From positions 1 to 64,000 of the forward strand of contig JAHBMJ010005003.1 of assembly GCA_018398765.1 (NCBI GenBank): a stretch of 64,000 bases of DNA, read 5' to 3'. Within the stretch, counting starts at the first letter, position 1. Each line of letters starts with the position of its first letter. The notes beneath the pieces were generated by a model. It saw only the letters and a program-made list of their open reading frames with translations. It made no database searches and had not been told where the DNA came from. The DNA comes from Chromera velia. Taxonomy: Eukaryota > Sar > Chromeraceae. Position numbers and translations under genes: made by a program. Shown in pieces: positions 51,391 through 64,000 of this stretch.

Positions 51391-51925
51391 ATTATAGTTA
51401 CATAATATAATATAGTACCACTATATTTTTTTGATAATTATATTTCTTTAGTGAATAAATACATGTGGTCTGCTATATCTATTCTTAACTTTTCATTAAT
51501 TGTTTATTTTTTTAGAAAGATAGAACAAATTTGAACATTTTTTTTGTTTGCAAAAATTATAATTGTACATTTCAATGTGACTGGAGTCATCATCAGTTAT
51601 GTTTTTCAAACTATATATTAATCTTAAAAAATTAAATTAGATTACAAAAATATAATGAAGCATGTAATACTAAATATAATATAATAAAAATAGAAAGAAT
51701 ATAACCATAAAAAAATTGTTAAACAATTTAGCATCATCTCTCACCAACTAAAAAAGCTAATTATAAAAGAATTGATAAATAGAGAAGCCTAGAGAGCAGC
51801 TTATATATATATATATATATATATATATCGAATTGGCTTCAAACAATTTCATCAGGAATTCTGCGCAAAAACAATGATATACAGGGATACTGACGTAGTA
51901 ACAGATTTATTACATGGTTGCATGT
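51391..51925. other. AT-rich convergent intergenic region, right part
   Basis: Low-complexity AT-rich sequence with a (TA)n run at about 51801-51828. No gene is supported. It ends at the stop codon of the hydrolase gene. Confidence 0.6.
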
Positions 51926-54750
51926 TCAGTATTCGAATTCAATGTCTGCAATGCCGTCCAGCGGGGACTCCGACGTAACACTGTCTGCTGCCCACCCTGC
52001 TGCCTCAGCAGAGGCGTCGATCCCCTCTCCGTCTGCTGGGGGGGCGGAAGGGGAATCTGGTGGCGAGACTGTATCTGAATCCTCTGGCTGCTGTGAGGAC
52101 ACGGAGACGGATGGGGTCGTCTGTCCTTTCACGAACGATGTGGGAATGTTGACAGACCAGTCAAACCCGTAATGACCCGCCGCGCTGATGCCGGCGGTCC
52201 CTCTTGACCTTGCCTCGTGAGACAAGACCATCCAGTCGGTTGCGTACACGGGTAGCCTTTGTACCCCTGTGTCAAGCATCTCTGCTGCAAGACGCACCCC
52301 TGCGAGATCTGTCCCTGCCGCAACAATCAGAGAGATGGCCCTCTTTTTGGAGATCCTCAAATCCCTCCCAGAAGACCCGAAAGAGCTCAGAGAGTCCGAA
52401 AAACCCCTCTCTTGCTCCTCGTCCTCTTTTGCTGCGGTCGCAATGCCCGTGTACAGAATACCGCAGTCAGGACTGTCAAACACCTTCCCTCCCACCACAA
52501 CAGAGGTTCCCATTCTCAAATCGGCCTCCTTTGGTTTGAACCCGATATCTGACGGGGGGGGGAAGACTGTGACATCCTCTCGCGACCCTCTCTCTCCCGC
52601 GTCCCTCCTGTAGAGCTCTGCCGTCAGAGAGTTATGTTCAGGACCCCCCAGCAGAATCACGTTGATCCCCTCAGAGAGAAGGTCAGAGAGGTGCAGGACA
52701 GCTTCTCTGTCGGTGTAGATGGGAAGCGTCAATCTGCAAACAAGACAACACATGCAGACAAACGCATCTGGCTCCTTCCACAGAGAAGAAACTCACAGAA
52801 CCATTCAGAGATCTGGTAGTCCGTCTACATAGCGAGGGAGATAAATAGATAGACAGGTACATATATATAGAGAGAGAGCGTCCGACTCCAACAGGAGGGA
52901 CTGATAAATAGGCCGGAGTTTTGCTTTCAATCCGGAGGTACTGTCTGTCTGTTGTCGGCTGATGACCTGGGTGAATTCAGTTTGGTTTGACAGATTGACA
53001 GGTGTCAGCCTCAGATTCACTTCTTGGAAGGCATTGCACATGCACCATTTCTTTCAAGCACAGATGGTTCCTGCCTGCCTGCCTGTCTGCTTAGATCCAG
53101 AGTAGATCGAATGGCCGAGAGAGAAGGACGGAGAGGGGATTTAGATGGCAAAATCCATTCTAAACGAGAAAGACAAGTGGAACAAAAGCAGGCCGAGCTC
53201 ACTTTCCCTGCGAGAATAGGCCGTTGGCTGTTCTCAGCGCCGCAAATCGCAGGCTTTCCGCCGTTTTCCCAGTAGTATCTCCCTCCCTGCTGCCCTCGCC
53301 TTCTTCTTGAAAAAAACTCGTTGGAAGTTGGGCTCTCAATTTAATGTTTCCTTTCTCATCTTCTTCCTCTTCCTCTTTCACGGACGTTCCGAGTATACGC
53401 TCCCTTTCGCCCTCCTCCTCCATTTGCTGAAACGAAACTGCAGAATCCAGCGAGGAATCACCAGACACGCTTGATTGAGAAGGGAAAGATGGGGCCATGG
53501 CACTGAAGGGCTGCCCAAAAGGGTTCATTCTGGATGCTGCCCCACTTGCAGATGCCATTCCAAGGAAGGAACTCCTTCCTTCTCCTTCTTCATCTCCTCC
53601 TGGTCTCTCTCTCTCCTCCCAGTCATCCGATTCGGATGAAGAGAGGGCGTTTTGTCTCTGCCTCTCTTGCCATCGGATCTCTGTGTAGGACAGAGGCACT
53701 GGAGAGGAGAACTCCGAAACTCTCCTCTCTTCTTCCTCCTCATCCCCCCCCATCTCTCCAGACACATCCAACTGAGTAAATACCCCTGCGCCTGCATTTA
53801 CGTCTCTGTCTTCTAACTCATGCTCTGTCGTGCTGCTGGCAGTGAGGAGGCTTGGAGAGGCAACCTCAGAGGAGCCGAGGAAACTCGAAGCTGTGGTTCC
53901 GGGTGCCCACCCCTCCTGCGTCCCGTAGACAATCACCCATCTGCCCTCTGCCACCATGTCACGAATTGGGCGTGTCGTTCGAGGAGACCTCTCTCTCTGC
54001 TTCCACTCCCCCCCCTTGTCACAGACCTCCCAACTGCTCCCCTTCAGGTTGCACAAATGCTCCTCAGGACTGTTGGAGAGGAACGGAGGTGACGAGATAG
54101 TTTGGCCGTCGATCATCAACTTCTCAACCGGGTGCTGCAAAGGAAAGAGGATAGATGAAGGGAGAAGCGTCATTCTTATTCAGGAGGGAGACAGGAGAGG
54201 AGAGGAAATTTCTGATGAGTGAGCAAATGAGGAATGGTCTCCTTGCTGCTTGCCTGGCTTATGAGTGAACACAGATGCTGCAACATGCAGTCACGCGATA
54301 GAACCAAAAGGGTCCCAAGGAAATTTAGAGTGAATGATCTCTTCCTCTCAACAAAAGTCCACGAGTGTTGCAACCCCCCAGAAGTGACATGAGCAAGTGT
54401 CTGACCTGCACCGTACTTGGACTTTTCAGTGCGACCCGCCGCGTGTTCAGAGTCCGCATGCTCATTTCAGTCCCGTCGCTGCTGACGACTACATCTACTT
54501 GAGCAGGCTTGGACCCTTTCACTTTTTGAAGAATCATCACCCCCCCCCTCCCAGTCCCCCAGAGGCTCATGCCCCTCACAGAAAACGTTTTGGGACTTCC
54601 CTTGACCACACTCGGGGCCAGCCCCAGGTCTTCAGATGGGGGCCTCCCGAGAACTTTCTGGAAAAACTCCTGAGGGCCGTTCTTGTCTGTCCCTGACACG
54701 ACCCCACCCCACCAGTGGCCCTCTCCTGGCACCTGCACTTGCTCAGACGC

Positions 54751-54786
<36 letters not shown>

Positions 54787-55233
54787 CCTAAAATTCACAT
54801 TGAAGAGCCAGCTTGCTTTTTTATACGCTCTCAGCCTCATTTTCCCCCCCTCTTCTATTTTTGTTTTCATGCCCAGAGTGATCTCGTCAACGCGGGGAAA
54901 AAAAAAAAAAAGAAAAGGTCAACACTGCAGGACGAAATGTGTAGTCAACTAAGCGTCTGTCTGCAGACCCAATCTTCTTGAAGTTCTCTTTTTTCTCTCT
55001 TCTATAGGGCCCCAAATTTTCTTTCTTGCTTTGTTTTGTTGCGTAGAGGCAGAGCCATTGGCGCTCTATTCGCCCTCCTTCCCTTTCGAGACGAACAGCA
55101 TTTCACTGAAGTCAGACGCTCAAAGATGGACAGACAGACAGACTATATCGTCTTTCTTTCCTTTTTCTCTTCTTTTCGGACAGACAGACAGACAGACAGA
55201 CTTACTTACAGACAGACAGACAGAGAGACAGAC

Positions 55234-55268
<35 letters not shown>

Positions 55269-57050
55269 GACACAGACAGACAGACAGACAGACAGACAGA
55301 CCTCACTGAAGGACACCAGCTTGTCTGCCTCCTCTCTGTTGTCATACACTCCCCTTAGACGCTCTATGAAGCTTTCGAGGAGATGAGGAGGAACTGCACA
55401 CACACACGCTTCCGCCGCTCCATTTCATTTCATGGGGATCGATTGATTGGACTACTGATGTCGTGAATTCAGAATGCTTCAGAAGATTCAGAAATAAAAG
55501 CATCACGGAAAGGACTTTCTAAATCCGAAGACACCATGAAATGTATTTCTAGAACAAGCCCTTGCCTCAAATTGAAACCACGGGAAATGTCAACCTAAGC
55601 ATCGTTTCCATTATTCAGAATTTTACTTGCAAATCCGTTCCTATCTATCTGGACTGCTGCTTGCCATACTGGAAATGAAATCGGGCATCTACACACAGAC
55701 AGAAACAGCAAATGCTTGAATTAGAAACTCACGGTTTCCTTTCGGTTTCAAGTTTGTTACTCTCGCAACAATTGATTGCCAGCTTTCTCCCACGGGGATC
55801 ACAACACACCCATGCACGCACCTGTGGTGTCTGCCCCGCCCACCCTCGCCATGAAGGGCAGCCCCTGGAGCATGGGGATGGCCCATGTGGGACAGTACTC
55901 CAGACTGGAGAGCTCCACCAGCGCTGCGTGTGCGAAAAAGAGAGAGAGACAGAAGAAATATGTGAGAAGAAGAAAGGACGGAATGGGAACGATGTGTATG
56001 ATAAGATTTAGAACATCTCTTCTTTGAGACTCTACAGTCTGGTGAAAAGGAGAGACGTCTTTCCGTTGACTGAAGAGGTGTGCGCACTGCAATCCATTTT
56101 TGTCCGCCTGAGCCTGACGCTTTCGCACAGCATGGTTCAGTCAAGATTATTCTGCCGCACTTGCATATACTCAATGAGCATGATCGGCTCAAGATGCGAA
56201 TGCACGTTGTCAGTTGAATCGACCTGCCGACCGACCGACCCACCCAAGAGTTTCTTCGCCTCTTCATCGTGAGTGAAGGAGTCCCCTCTCGAGTCGTACA
56301 AATCTCTCTGCATGCAGAGTGAGTAGTCAGGTAGGTAGGTACTCTCTTGTTTCAGAAAGGTTTAAGCGCAGCAGTCTCTGTCAGATAGCCGCTCATTCAG
56401 TCTAGGAAGGTGTCTGGCATGTGTAGAAATGGGAGAAAACTGGAATCTGATTCCTGTTTGACGAAATTGCAAGCGGAGAGATCTGAAGGAAACTGGGGGG
56501 ATATCATCTCCGGATGCCCCAACACCAATCTGTGGATGCCGAAGAAGTCGAAGCAGAACCGAATAAGATAATGGAAACACGATGATGGAAATAAAAGAGA
56601 CAACGCAAAAAAAAAAGTTTCAATCTGCCTTCTTTATTTCCTTTCACGAGATGAACAAACTCGGGATGGCGTTGTACAAATCAGTGTGTCACCAACTGAA
56701 AGAACCCAGACTTACCTCTGTCCAGGCAGACACGCAGAGTGAACCGACGAGGTAGTCGGGATAGTTCGCGCTGCAAAACAAAGGGAAACAAATAAGCAAC
56801 AGGCAGGTTCCCCCCTTCAGACAGAGAGTCTCCCGCATCATTTCTCTCTTCTTCTTGGATGGCTGCAACAGTACGCAGCTAGATGTGAGGGAAGGGACGG
56901 TAACCAGAGAGGACTGACTGAAAAAGGAAAGTCTCTCTGAAGATTCCAAAACAAAGGGGGGGTCTCTTCTTCCTTCCATATTCACATTCATTCTATCAGT
57001 AGAGGCAGGCAGTGAGTGATTATTCACATTGACAATCTGCCATGCATTTC

Positions 57051-57086
<36 letters not shown>

Positions 57087-58945
57087 ATTCACTCACTCAC
57101 CTCATGAGAAGGCATCCATGGCCGCCCATCGAGTGCCCTAGCATCAGAACCTTTTGCGTGTCTGGACGGGGAAACTCTGCACTCACAGGAGAAGACAAGA
57201 GAGGAAGGTTATCAAGAAGAAAAAGTCGATCAAAGAGAAAAACAAACCTTAAAGATACCCAGGATGCTATTTCTACGCACACCTTCTAATTCTACTGATT
57301 CGCAGCCCTTGTGAGTATCGCATTCCGACTCCTACTCAGCACGTGCAAACGACAACGCAGCTTCCTTCTCGTCCATCCCTACAGCACTATCAGAGCAGAG
57401 TGCACTTCCATCCAATCAAAGAAATAAGAAAAAAGTCAAATCCAAGTCTGAAACCACTAGCTTCCTCCCGTCCAAACCCAATCCCTCCCTTGCTTACCCT
57501 TCAGGACCTCGTTAGAGTCGAACATGCCCTCCACAGCCGCCAAAGTCTCAAGTGCATTCGCTCGCCCTAAACCCTCCCAGTCAAATCCGTAGCAACCTCT
57601 GTTGGTGGGGGACACAACCCAGAAGCACTGTTCCTCGGCCTTGCCCTCGTCCGTGTCCCGAGGGAGCGCGCGCGTCCAGTCAGTCGACCCTCCGTCGACA
57701 CCAGCTCCGTGTAGTGCCAAAACCACTGCGCACGACAATGGCTTCTTATTTCCACTTCCACGAAACTTTCGACCCGGGGGCAGGACGCCTGCGTACTGCG
57801 TGGTGCCATCGGAAGTTTCGAAGGTGAACTTGAAGCCGTCTCCCGGGTCTCTGTAAAGAAAGAAATCAAAACGCATTTATTTTCATTCAAAAAGAATTCT
57901 TCTCTTGCACTCAAACAGAAAATACGTGCAAACGTCTAATTGGCAGGATGGCCAGAAAGCAGGAAGGAAAGAAAGAAAAACCAGAGAAATTGCCGGCCGT
58001 AGAAGCAAAGATTGTCAATGTCAGTCAGTCAGTGTGCCGGAGAGAAGAAAGCAGGACCATAGAGGAACAAACAAGTCGGAAGGAAACAGCACATGATCGA
58101 ATTCATTCATTCATTTAGTCATTCATTCATGCTTGCGGGAGAGTGAGCACAGACACCGGTGAAGACATTGAAAGGACCTCAAAGAGAGACGAGAGGTAAA
58201 GAAAAACAAAAGAGCGAGGAAATAGAGGTAACCGACCTGATGACCATTTCCACCACGTGACCGGAGTTTGACACAGTCTCCCCTCCCTTCTCGGTCTTGC
58301 CCCGTACGGTCACGTACAGCCGTACCAGTTTCTTTATAGGAGGAGCCGCCTTAGCTCTCACCTCACGGTCTTCCACGGCAATGTTAGGCAGACCGGACAT
58401 CTTCAACGACAGCAACGCGCCCTGTCCGGTCTCTAAGCGGAAAGGCACCCCTCCTCCCGGAAGGATCTCCAACTTCACCTCCGACACATCCAGTTCTAAC
58501 GCTTTCACCCCTTCGACAGCCTCCCTGTCCCCCTCCTTCCCCACTGTGAATGCGATCAGCTCTGCTTTGTGGACCTGCGCTTCGATGTCGACCAGAGCAG
58601 TGACTTCCACATTCACCCCAGGGAGGCCAATGAAGGGGGATGAGGGGAACCCACCAATGATGTCGGGGTGATGGACAGTCTGTCCCTGCATGCATGCATA
58701 AGAAGTTACCGACAGCAACAAAATACCAGACAGAGATAGAGAATGATATCTCGCAAGAGGAACAAAAACAAAAAGTTCGATATTTCACACAGAGAGGGAT
58801 CAGCTCGCTCTGCCTTCACATCGTTCTAGTGGAATATTAAATCATCTCACCGGGAAATGCAGACCGAAACCTTCAAAATGCCGTTGACGCACTGCAATGA
58901 GTACCCAACTCAATTTTTCACCTTCCTCGAAAACACGTCTGAGAC

Positions 58946-59022
<77 letters not shown>

Positions 59023-60122
59023 CTCTAGAAGTCGTCTCTCTCTTTGTATTCTGATGGAGGACTCACGGACCGGTTGGTGCTCTTCCAATCGGTCCTGCTT
59101 CCCGTCCCATTTGTGAAACGCCACAAAACCTTTCCCTTTGTCCCCCCTGTCCCTTTCCGTCTCCTCTCCTCCGTCTCCGTCTGTGAAGAAACGGCACTCG
59201 AAAGCCCCTCTCACATGGGCCCGGAAAGAGTTGGCCTTCCCCTCTCCCCTTCTCAGTCTGAGAGGCCACGCAAGCCAACGAGAGGTCCCCCACCAGTTCT
59301 CTCCAGAGTACAGGTCTCCGGAGAGAGGGCGTCCGTTCTGGAATCAATTCAAGAACAAAAAGGCAAGAGAATGAAGTTTTGTTTTCTTCTCTTCTCCTGC
59401 TGGAATCTAAACAAAAAAATGAGAATCAACTTTTATTGTGTGCCCGCCCTACAAATAGGTGAAATAGATGAGAGAGAAAACGACAGACGACGAATAGAGA
59501 AAAGCCATGCATCGGAAAAGAAAGTCTCTCTCTCTCTTGAGAAGGGATCACTCTCTACTTTCTCTCGGACCTCCCACACACACGCCAACTTCTTTTTGGA
59601 GAAGAGGGAGAATAAGGAGACAAAGACGAAGAAAGATAAGCCGAAGCGAAGAAGAAGCAAAAAAAGAAGACGGAGAAGGAGGAGCAGAAGGAGAAAGAAA
59701 AAAAGAACATGCGAACAGGAAAACATGACAAAAGAGATCGAAGAGCAATGATCAAGAGCATCACACCACTTCGGATGAACTTTCTTTTTGTTTGCCAGCC
59801 TTTCTTCTGAATTCATTTCTTGTTGTTTTTTTTTGGAATCCTCATTCATGCTGTCTGTCTGTTGGTGCTTCTTCGTGATACTTCAAATTCCTTCCCTAGC
59901 TTCCTCTCTCCTCTGATTGCTTGATTGACTGACTGACCAGAGAGAAGGTGAGATCGTTTGTGCACTCTAGGTAGACCAACTCTGGAACCGACTCGTCAGC
60001 CAAAAACTCAAAAGCCACAAGGCCACCCTCGCCCTGAAGAGACGAGAGGAGAGGAGAGCACACGAGAGGAGAGGAGGCGAGAGGAGAGGAGTGATTGGTC
60101 AGAGAAGAAGTGGAAGGAAGGA

Positions 60123-60154
<32 letters not shown>

Positions 60155-61144
60155 ATGAATGAATGTGCCTGTACAGCTGTGCCCCCCTTGCGGATGAACA
60201 GAGCTTGCTTGTGTAGTCTACTTACGCTCTCTGACAGGGCTTTGTCTTACCCGCCTTTCCTTCCTGCCCCGTTCCCGCTGGCGAGATTCTTTAATTCTCT
60301 TATCCTACGGCCTCCTGATTCCCCTCTCTTGCCATTCATTCCATCATTCCTCCTCCTTCCCTCTTCCTTAATTCCTATCTTCCCCCCCCTCCATCGACTG
60401 ACGAGGACATGCAGCCTCCCGTTTTCTGAAAAAGTGAGCGTCCTCCAGGACGTTTCGCCTGCATTCATGAAAGGGCAGACGCACTCAGACAGCTGTTTGA
60501 AAGGAACCTAACGTCCGTTCATTCATTGGCAACTGTAAATCTTCATGCCCAGATACATGCACCAATCAGACGCAATTCGTTCTCTCCGAACGCAGCGTCC
60601 GCCTCTAAGCACTCCTCTGTCATGTGTGCTTCTCTTACAAGTTTTACGTTCAAGGCTTACGTGCTCTACAGACGCATTTTTAACGACAGTTCGAGCCGCG
60701 AATTTAGAGTGACCCACCAGTGGCTGAGAGTGGATTGAAGAAAGTGCGTTCCCAATTACTTTCCTTGTGCCTGTCTTCGCACAGCTCCAGCCAGTCTGTG
60801 TCCTGGCCCCGGAAAGCGTTGTCCCGCGTTCCGAAGTCTGTCGGTGGCATCTGGTTTGTCCCCAAAAAGTCCACACGAAAGCCCTCAAACGACAGCCTCC
60901 CCTTCTTCAACACGTTTGTTTGAGGAATCTCAATGAGGGATTCGGCCATTCCAAGACTCTCTGGAGCAACAGCCCCGCCCTCTCCCTCACCCACAGGTAC
61001 GTAGACGGAGTCTACTTCTGCTCTCTTTCTTTCCCTCATCTTTTCCAGGAAGGATGCCGCCATCTGTCCCTTTCTGGACATACTCCTGTGGACTGCAGAG
61101 CCCACAGAGGCACCCCACAGCAGGGTGGCCACCTTCAGGAGCAT
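51926..61144 (-). CDS. Large alpha/beta-hydrolase of the prolyl-oligopeptidase/S9-like type
   Basis: Fourteen exons close in frame to 1364 aa: 61144-60714, 60217-60175, 60033-59938, 59337-59071, 58685-58237, 57850-57498, 57176-57101, 56770-56716, 56307-56244, 55923-55822, 55393-55302, 54732-54406, 54134-53203, 52733-51926. The N-terminus MLLKVATLLWGASVGSAVHR could be a signal peptide or anchor. A beta-rich region follows. The hydrolase core has the oxyanion-type motif LALHGAGVDGG (about residue 477), SPTNRGCYGFDWEGLGR, nucleophile elbow LGHSMGGHG (Ser about 562), charge-relay Asp in RVGGADTTV (about 642) and His in VPGEGHWW (about 682). The C-terminal third has an acidic disordered insert (about 800-1090), then ILLGGPEHNSLTAEL and LIVAAGTDLAGVRLAAEML, as in bacterial relatives. 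Substrate is unknown. Exon 2 (43 bp) rests on phase and context only. Confidence 0.85.
55184..55300 (-). repeat. (GACA)n tract directly at a splice donor
   Basis: On the hydrolase sense strand this is GTCTGTCTGTCTG starting exactly at the donor of exon 11 (exon ends at 55302) and running about 115 bp with CTCT interruptions. Confidence 0.9.
58947..59029 (-). repeat. (CT)n microsatellite in a hydrolase intron
   Basis: CT/TTTC repeat on the plus strand inside the intron between exons 4 and 5. It is one of the few intronic tracts that is purine-rich on the sense strand. Confidence 0.85.
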
Positions 61145-62799
61145 CCTTCCCTTCCCTTCCTGGCTGGTGGGATAAGAGGAGCACGACCAACCGGAGAAGA
61201 AGTGCCGGCCGCCTTGCTGGTCACTTAATTTCTATCTGTTGCTCATGGCATGCGGAACTTCGATGACAGAACGCGGCTTCGACCCGCTGAAGAGCAATTG
61301 TGGAGCATATTGCATTTCCTCGTGCTGCGTCGATCTACGGACAGAAGGGATGGTGTTTGTGCACGGAGATGGAAGCGCCTGAATTGTAATTAATTGTTTC
61401 GATATATCATTCGATCAATCAATTAATTGCATGCATGCATGCATGCCTATATACAAGGTGTGGCGGCCTCCTGGCGTCGCCGCCCCACCCTGTTCTTGCA
61501 GAAGGCTTTCGAAAAGACATTGCCGACCATGAGAGAGATTAAACACTTTAACATTTTTTTTTTGACTTATTGTTTATCTGACACTCATAAAAACTGAAAG
61601 AATTAGCAGCAAAGATAGCAGAATTCTTCAGCACAACCTCCGTTACAAAACCTCTAATGTTTTTGGCTAGAATTAGCCAGAATTTTGGCTAGCTAGATTT
61701 TTGGTATCTTTTTCCAACTTTTATTTAGCTTTTAAATAACAAATTTTAGAACAGATTGTATATCAATGCACTGAAACAATTTCAAATTCAGATTGGCAAT
61801 CATCGTTAATCAATTACAATTGTAATTATGAATGCACACGCGCGATTATAAAAGTTCGTTACATTAAAAAAAAATGTTAGACATAGATCGATTTTTTTTT
61901 AGTTTCTGAATCATTTTGTGGATATTCGTAAATCGGGAAAAGATAAGTTGCTTAATGAGACTTTTTATAACTCAGTCAGTCTGCATTTGTCTGTGCATCG
62001 GTACAAATCTTGGGAGCTGCAATCAGCTGCAATTGCATGAGAACATATACGTAGGCACAGAATACATGTATTGTCTACTAAATGGCTTCAAATATGTTCA
62101 CAAAGAATCAAGAATAATCAAGACAAAAGGAAATTCATTCAGTGCTACGCATGGCAATGCAGGCACATACAGACACGTACAGACACACATACATACGTAC
62201 ATATACATATACACATACACACACACACACACACATACACACACATACACACACATGTAGTGTCCTACCTCCTGGCGCCGCCGTCCCATCGCCGCTGTTC
62301 GGTCCTTCTCGCATGCGCGCCGCCTTTGCTTCGATCGCCCGCCTCCGCACTCTGTCTGTCTGGCCCCGGAAAGCTTGTCTTTGCATTCGCGCGGGGGCCT
62401 CTCGGCTGATCTCAGCAGAGCTGAGCTGCCCCCCGAGGCGATGCTGAACGCAGGAACAGGGGGTCAACAATGCTTGGAGCCCTTAGCTGCATGACGCCAC
62501 GAGCCCGCGCTCTAGCTGTACGAGTCGATCGTCGATCGATGCATGCATGCATGCATACCGATACGCATGCAATATATATGCATGGAGATTTCGATATCAC
62601 CGGCCGTTAATTGGTACTATACTATATATACGTTCAATGCTGGCCAGGTGAAGGAAGTGACAACTAACGCACTCCTATGCAGTCCTTCTCGCTTCTGACC
62701 CCCTGAGTTGCACCAAAGGGAGTGGAGCAGAAGCTGTGATCACTTTTCTCGATTCATACGTTGTTTCTTCCTCCTTCTTGTTTGCCTCCCCTCCCGATC
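61145..62799. other. Intergenic region upstream of two divergent genes
   Basis: The 61145-61260 part must contain the hydrolase 5' leader. 61550-62150 is AT-rich. (CATG)n words occur at 61431-61446 and 62541-62556, and an (AC)n tract at about 62208-62255. Two GC-rich words, CTCCTGGCGTCGCCGCC (61469) and CTCCTGGCGCCGCCGTCCC (62269), are similar and lie 800 bp apart. I see no gene. Confidence 0.55.
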
Positions 62800-63733
62800 A
62801 TGTCACCAGTCGATCCAGACCCCTTCAGTAGGGCGACCAGGGCAATCAAAAAGGGGGTACAAAGACACACTCCGCACCCTGGTCGACAAGCAACTGGCAC
62901 AAGCGGCTCCGATCTTATCAGTGTAGATGGAAGCAGTTGCTGTTCCGACGCGACTTCCTCCTCCCAATCGGGTGCCTGTTGCGATCCCCCCGCTCCTCCC
63001 TGTGCTGCGCGAGTGGTGTCCCACAAGATCATCTCTCCTGGTTGCATTCAGACTCGACCTCCCGATCCTTCTTCAAGCAGCGGCTCTCCAGACTCACCTA
63101 ACTCGTCTGACCTCTCTGCTTCAAGCCACCTGAGGAAAGAAGACAAAAGAGGACGTCACAAGGAAAGCGGGCGAGACTCCCGAAGAGCGCGTCACAGACC
63201 ACCAAGAGAGAGCAGGATGGTCACAACGCCCAACAGGGAGGATTGGGACGTTGATGAGGCTTCTGAGTGGTCCCGTGTGCACCAGTGCCTTTCCAGTCAG
63301 CTGCTGGGCTCCAAGGAGTCTGTCTGGGGGACTCCCGCAGTGCCGAAAGGGGGCGGCAAGCACATGAACTCTGACGAGAAGGGACCTGTGCCAACGGTCA
63401 GCTAGCCGCGGTCTGAGTCAAAAGGCAGAAGAAGAGTAAGGTGTCCTTCTGACCATCTGGTGCATCAACTCTTCCTTGAAGGCATTCATGACGAAGACCA
63501 AGTCAAAGAAGCTCCCGTTTGTTCCATCGATCCTGTGAGTGAGTGCTCTCTATACTTTCAGTGGAGATCAGCCAGCGTCTAAGTGTGGAGTTTGGCGCAT
63601 GGATCGTCAATGCTTGCCTCCTAGACTCTCTCTGACTCGTCTGACTGGGATGCTTGCCTGTCTGTCTGCCTGCAGGTTGTGGTCACACACCCTCCTTGTC
63701 CCCCATGCCCCCCTTGCCCTCAGGTCAGAGTGA
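62800..63733 (+). CDS. Small disordered protein of unknown function
   Basis: Three exons read in phase to 235 aa: ATG at 62800 to 63396 (donor GTCAGC), 63482-63534 (donor GTGAGT) and 63676-63733 ending in TGA. The first 199 residues are Ser/Pro/Arg-rich and look disordered (SSSSGSPDSPNSSDLSASSH, then a basic RRARHRPPRESR). A more ordered patch EDWDVDEASEWSRVHQCLSS follows. The last exons give AFMTKTKSKKLPFVPSILLW and a short hydrophobic end. I recognise no family. The gene could continue, since the final codons overlap a GT-rich donor-like AGGTCAGAG, so the 3' end is less certain than the start. Confidence 0.55.
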
Positions 63734-64000
63734 GACGAGGCAGGGACTTGCGACAAGAAATTGAATGAATAAAAAAAAACGTTCATATCACATCCCGTAC
63801 CTGAAGAGAAATCAAACGACCCTTTTTTCTGATCCCTCCCGTACATTAGTTGACACAGCTTGGGGATATTTTTGCTTCAGTGATTCGGCAAGCAGGCAAG
63901 CAAGCAAGCAAGCATTTTTGCCTTCTCCTTCACTCTAGCTTTCATTTTTACATGATTGTCAGCTCGTCCACACGCACACTTTCTGCTTCTCTCAAGGATT
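63734..64000. other. 3' flank, no feature seen
   Basis: Sequence after the last stop codon, with an AATAAA-containing A-rich stretch at about 63766-63779 that could serve as a polyadenylation signal, and a (GCAA)n run at about 63890-63915. Confidence 0.4.

Noticed and set aside
52981-53041. Extra hydrolase exon (frame with VNLRLTPVNLSNQTEFTQ)
   Set aside because: Joining 53203 directly to 52733 keeps phase and gives a smooth GKLTLPIYTDRE sequence. Including this piece breaks the frame.

Overview
The window is nuclear DNA of an intron-rich eukaryote. Its genes are split by spliceosomal GT-AG introns filled with tetranucleotide low-complexity sequence. A chromerid or other alveolate alga, most like Chromera velia, fits best. 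The reasons are a plant-type hypersensitive-induced-reaction (HIR) protein, a divergent Elp3 with a hydrophobic C-terminal tail (a feature reported for apicomplexan Elp3), and a mix of non-LTR and TIR transposon debris. The species is inferred, not proven.

Layout. 1-15.3 kb is a repeat island. It holds a foldback-like inverted-repeat element, two 388-bp copies of one MITE, a frameshifted LINE reverse transcriptase, a 2.2-kb TIR element carrying two divergent unknown ORFs, a transposase-like zinc-ribbon ORF, an HNH-nuclease-like ORF, a 32-bp satellite, a decayed SF2 helicase, and a 940-bp hAT-type element with a perfect 8-bp target duplication. From 15.3 kb the window becomes genic: ELP3-like (-, 15339-22002) and HIR/SPFH (+, 22675-26283), which diverge from a shared 0.67-kb intergenic region; an 8-kb stretch without a recognised gene but with splice-like signals (26.3-34.5 kb); a triple-CCCH zinc-finger protein (-, 34547-39919) diverging from a long coiled-coil protein (+, 40852-49849); an AT-rich gap with a second 8-bp-TSD element (50456-51390); a 14-exon alpha/beta-hydrolase (-, 51926-61144); and a small unknown three-exon gene (+, 62800-63733).

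I rebuilt exons by combining conserved protein motifs, GT/AG borders and reading phase. ELP3 (9 exons, 807 aa), HIR (10 exons, 289 aa), CCCH (8 exons, 918 aa) and the hydrolase (14 exons, 1364 aa) all close in frame. The coiled-coil gene closes except at one junction near 47.4-47.6 kb.

The most interesting signals are these. Splice donors and acceptors are expanded into in-register tetranucleotide repeats such as (GTCA)n and (TGCA)n. A 1.4-kb polypyrimidine repeat (on the coding strand) lies inside an ELP3 intron. The Elp3 appears tail-anchored. Several DNA transposons have readable ends. The genes appear unrelated in function (tRNA modification, membrane microdomains, RNA binding, secreted or membrane hydrolase), as expected for a eukaryotic chromosome.
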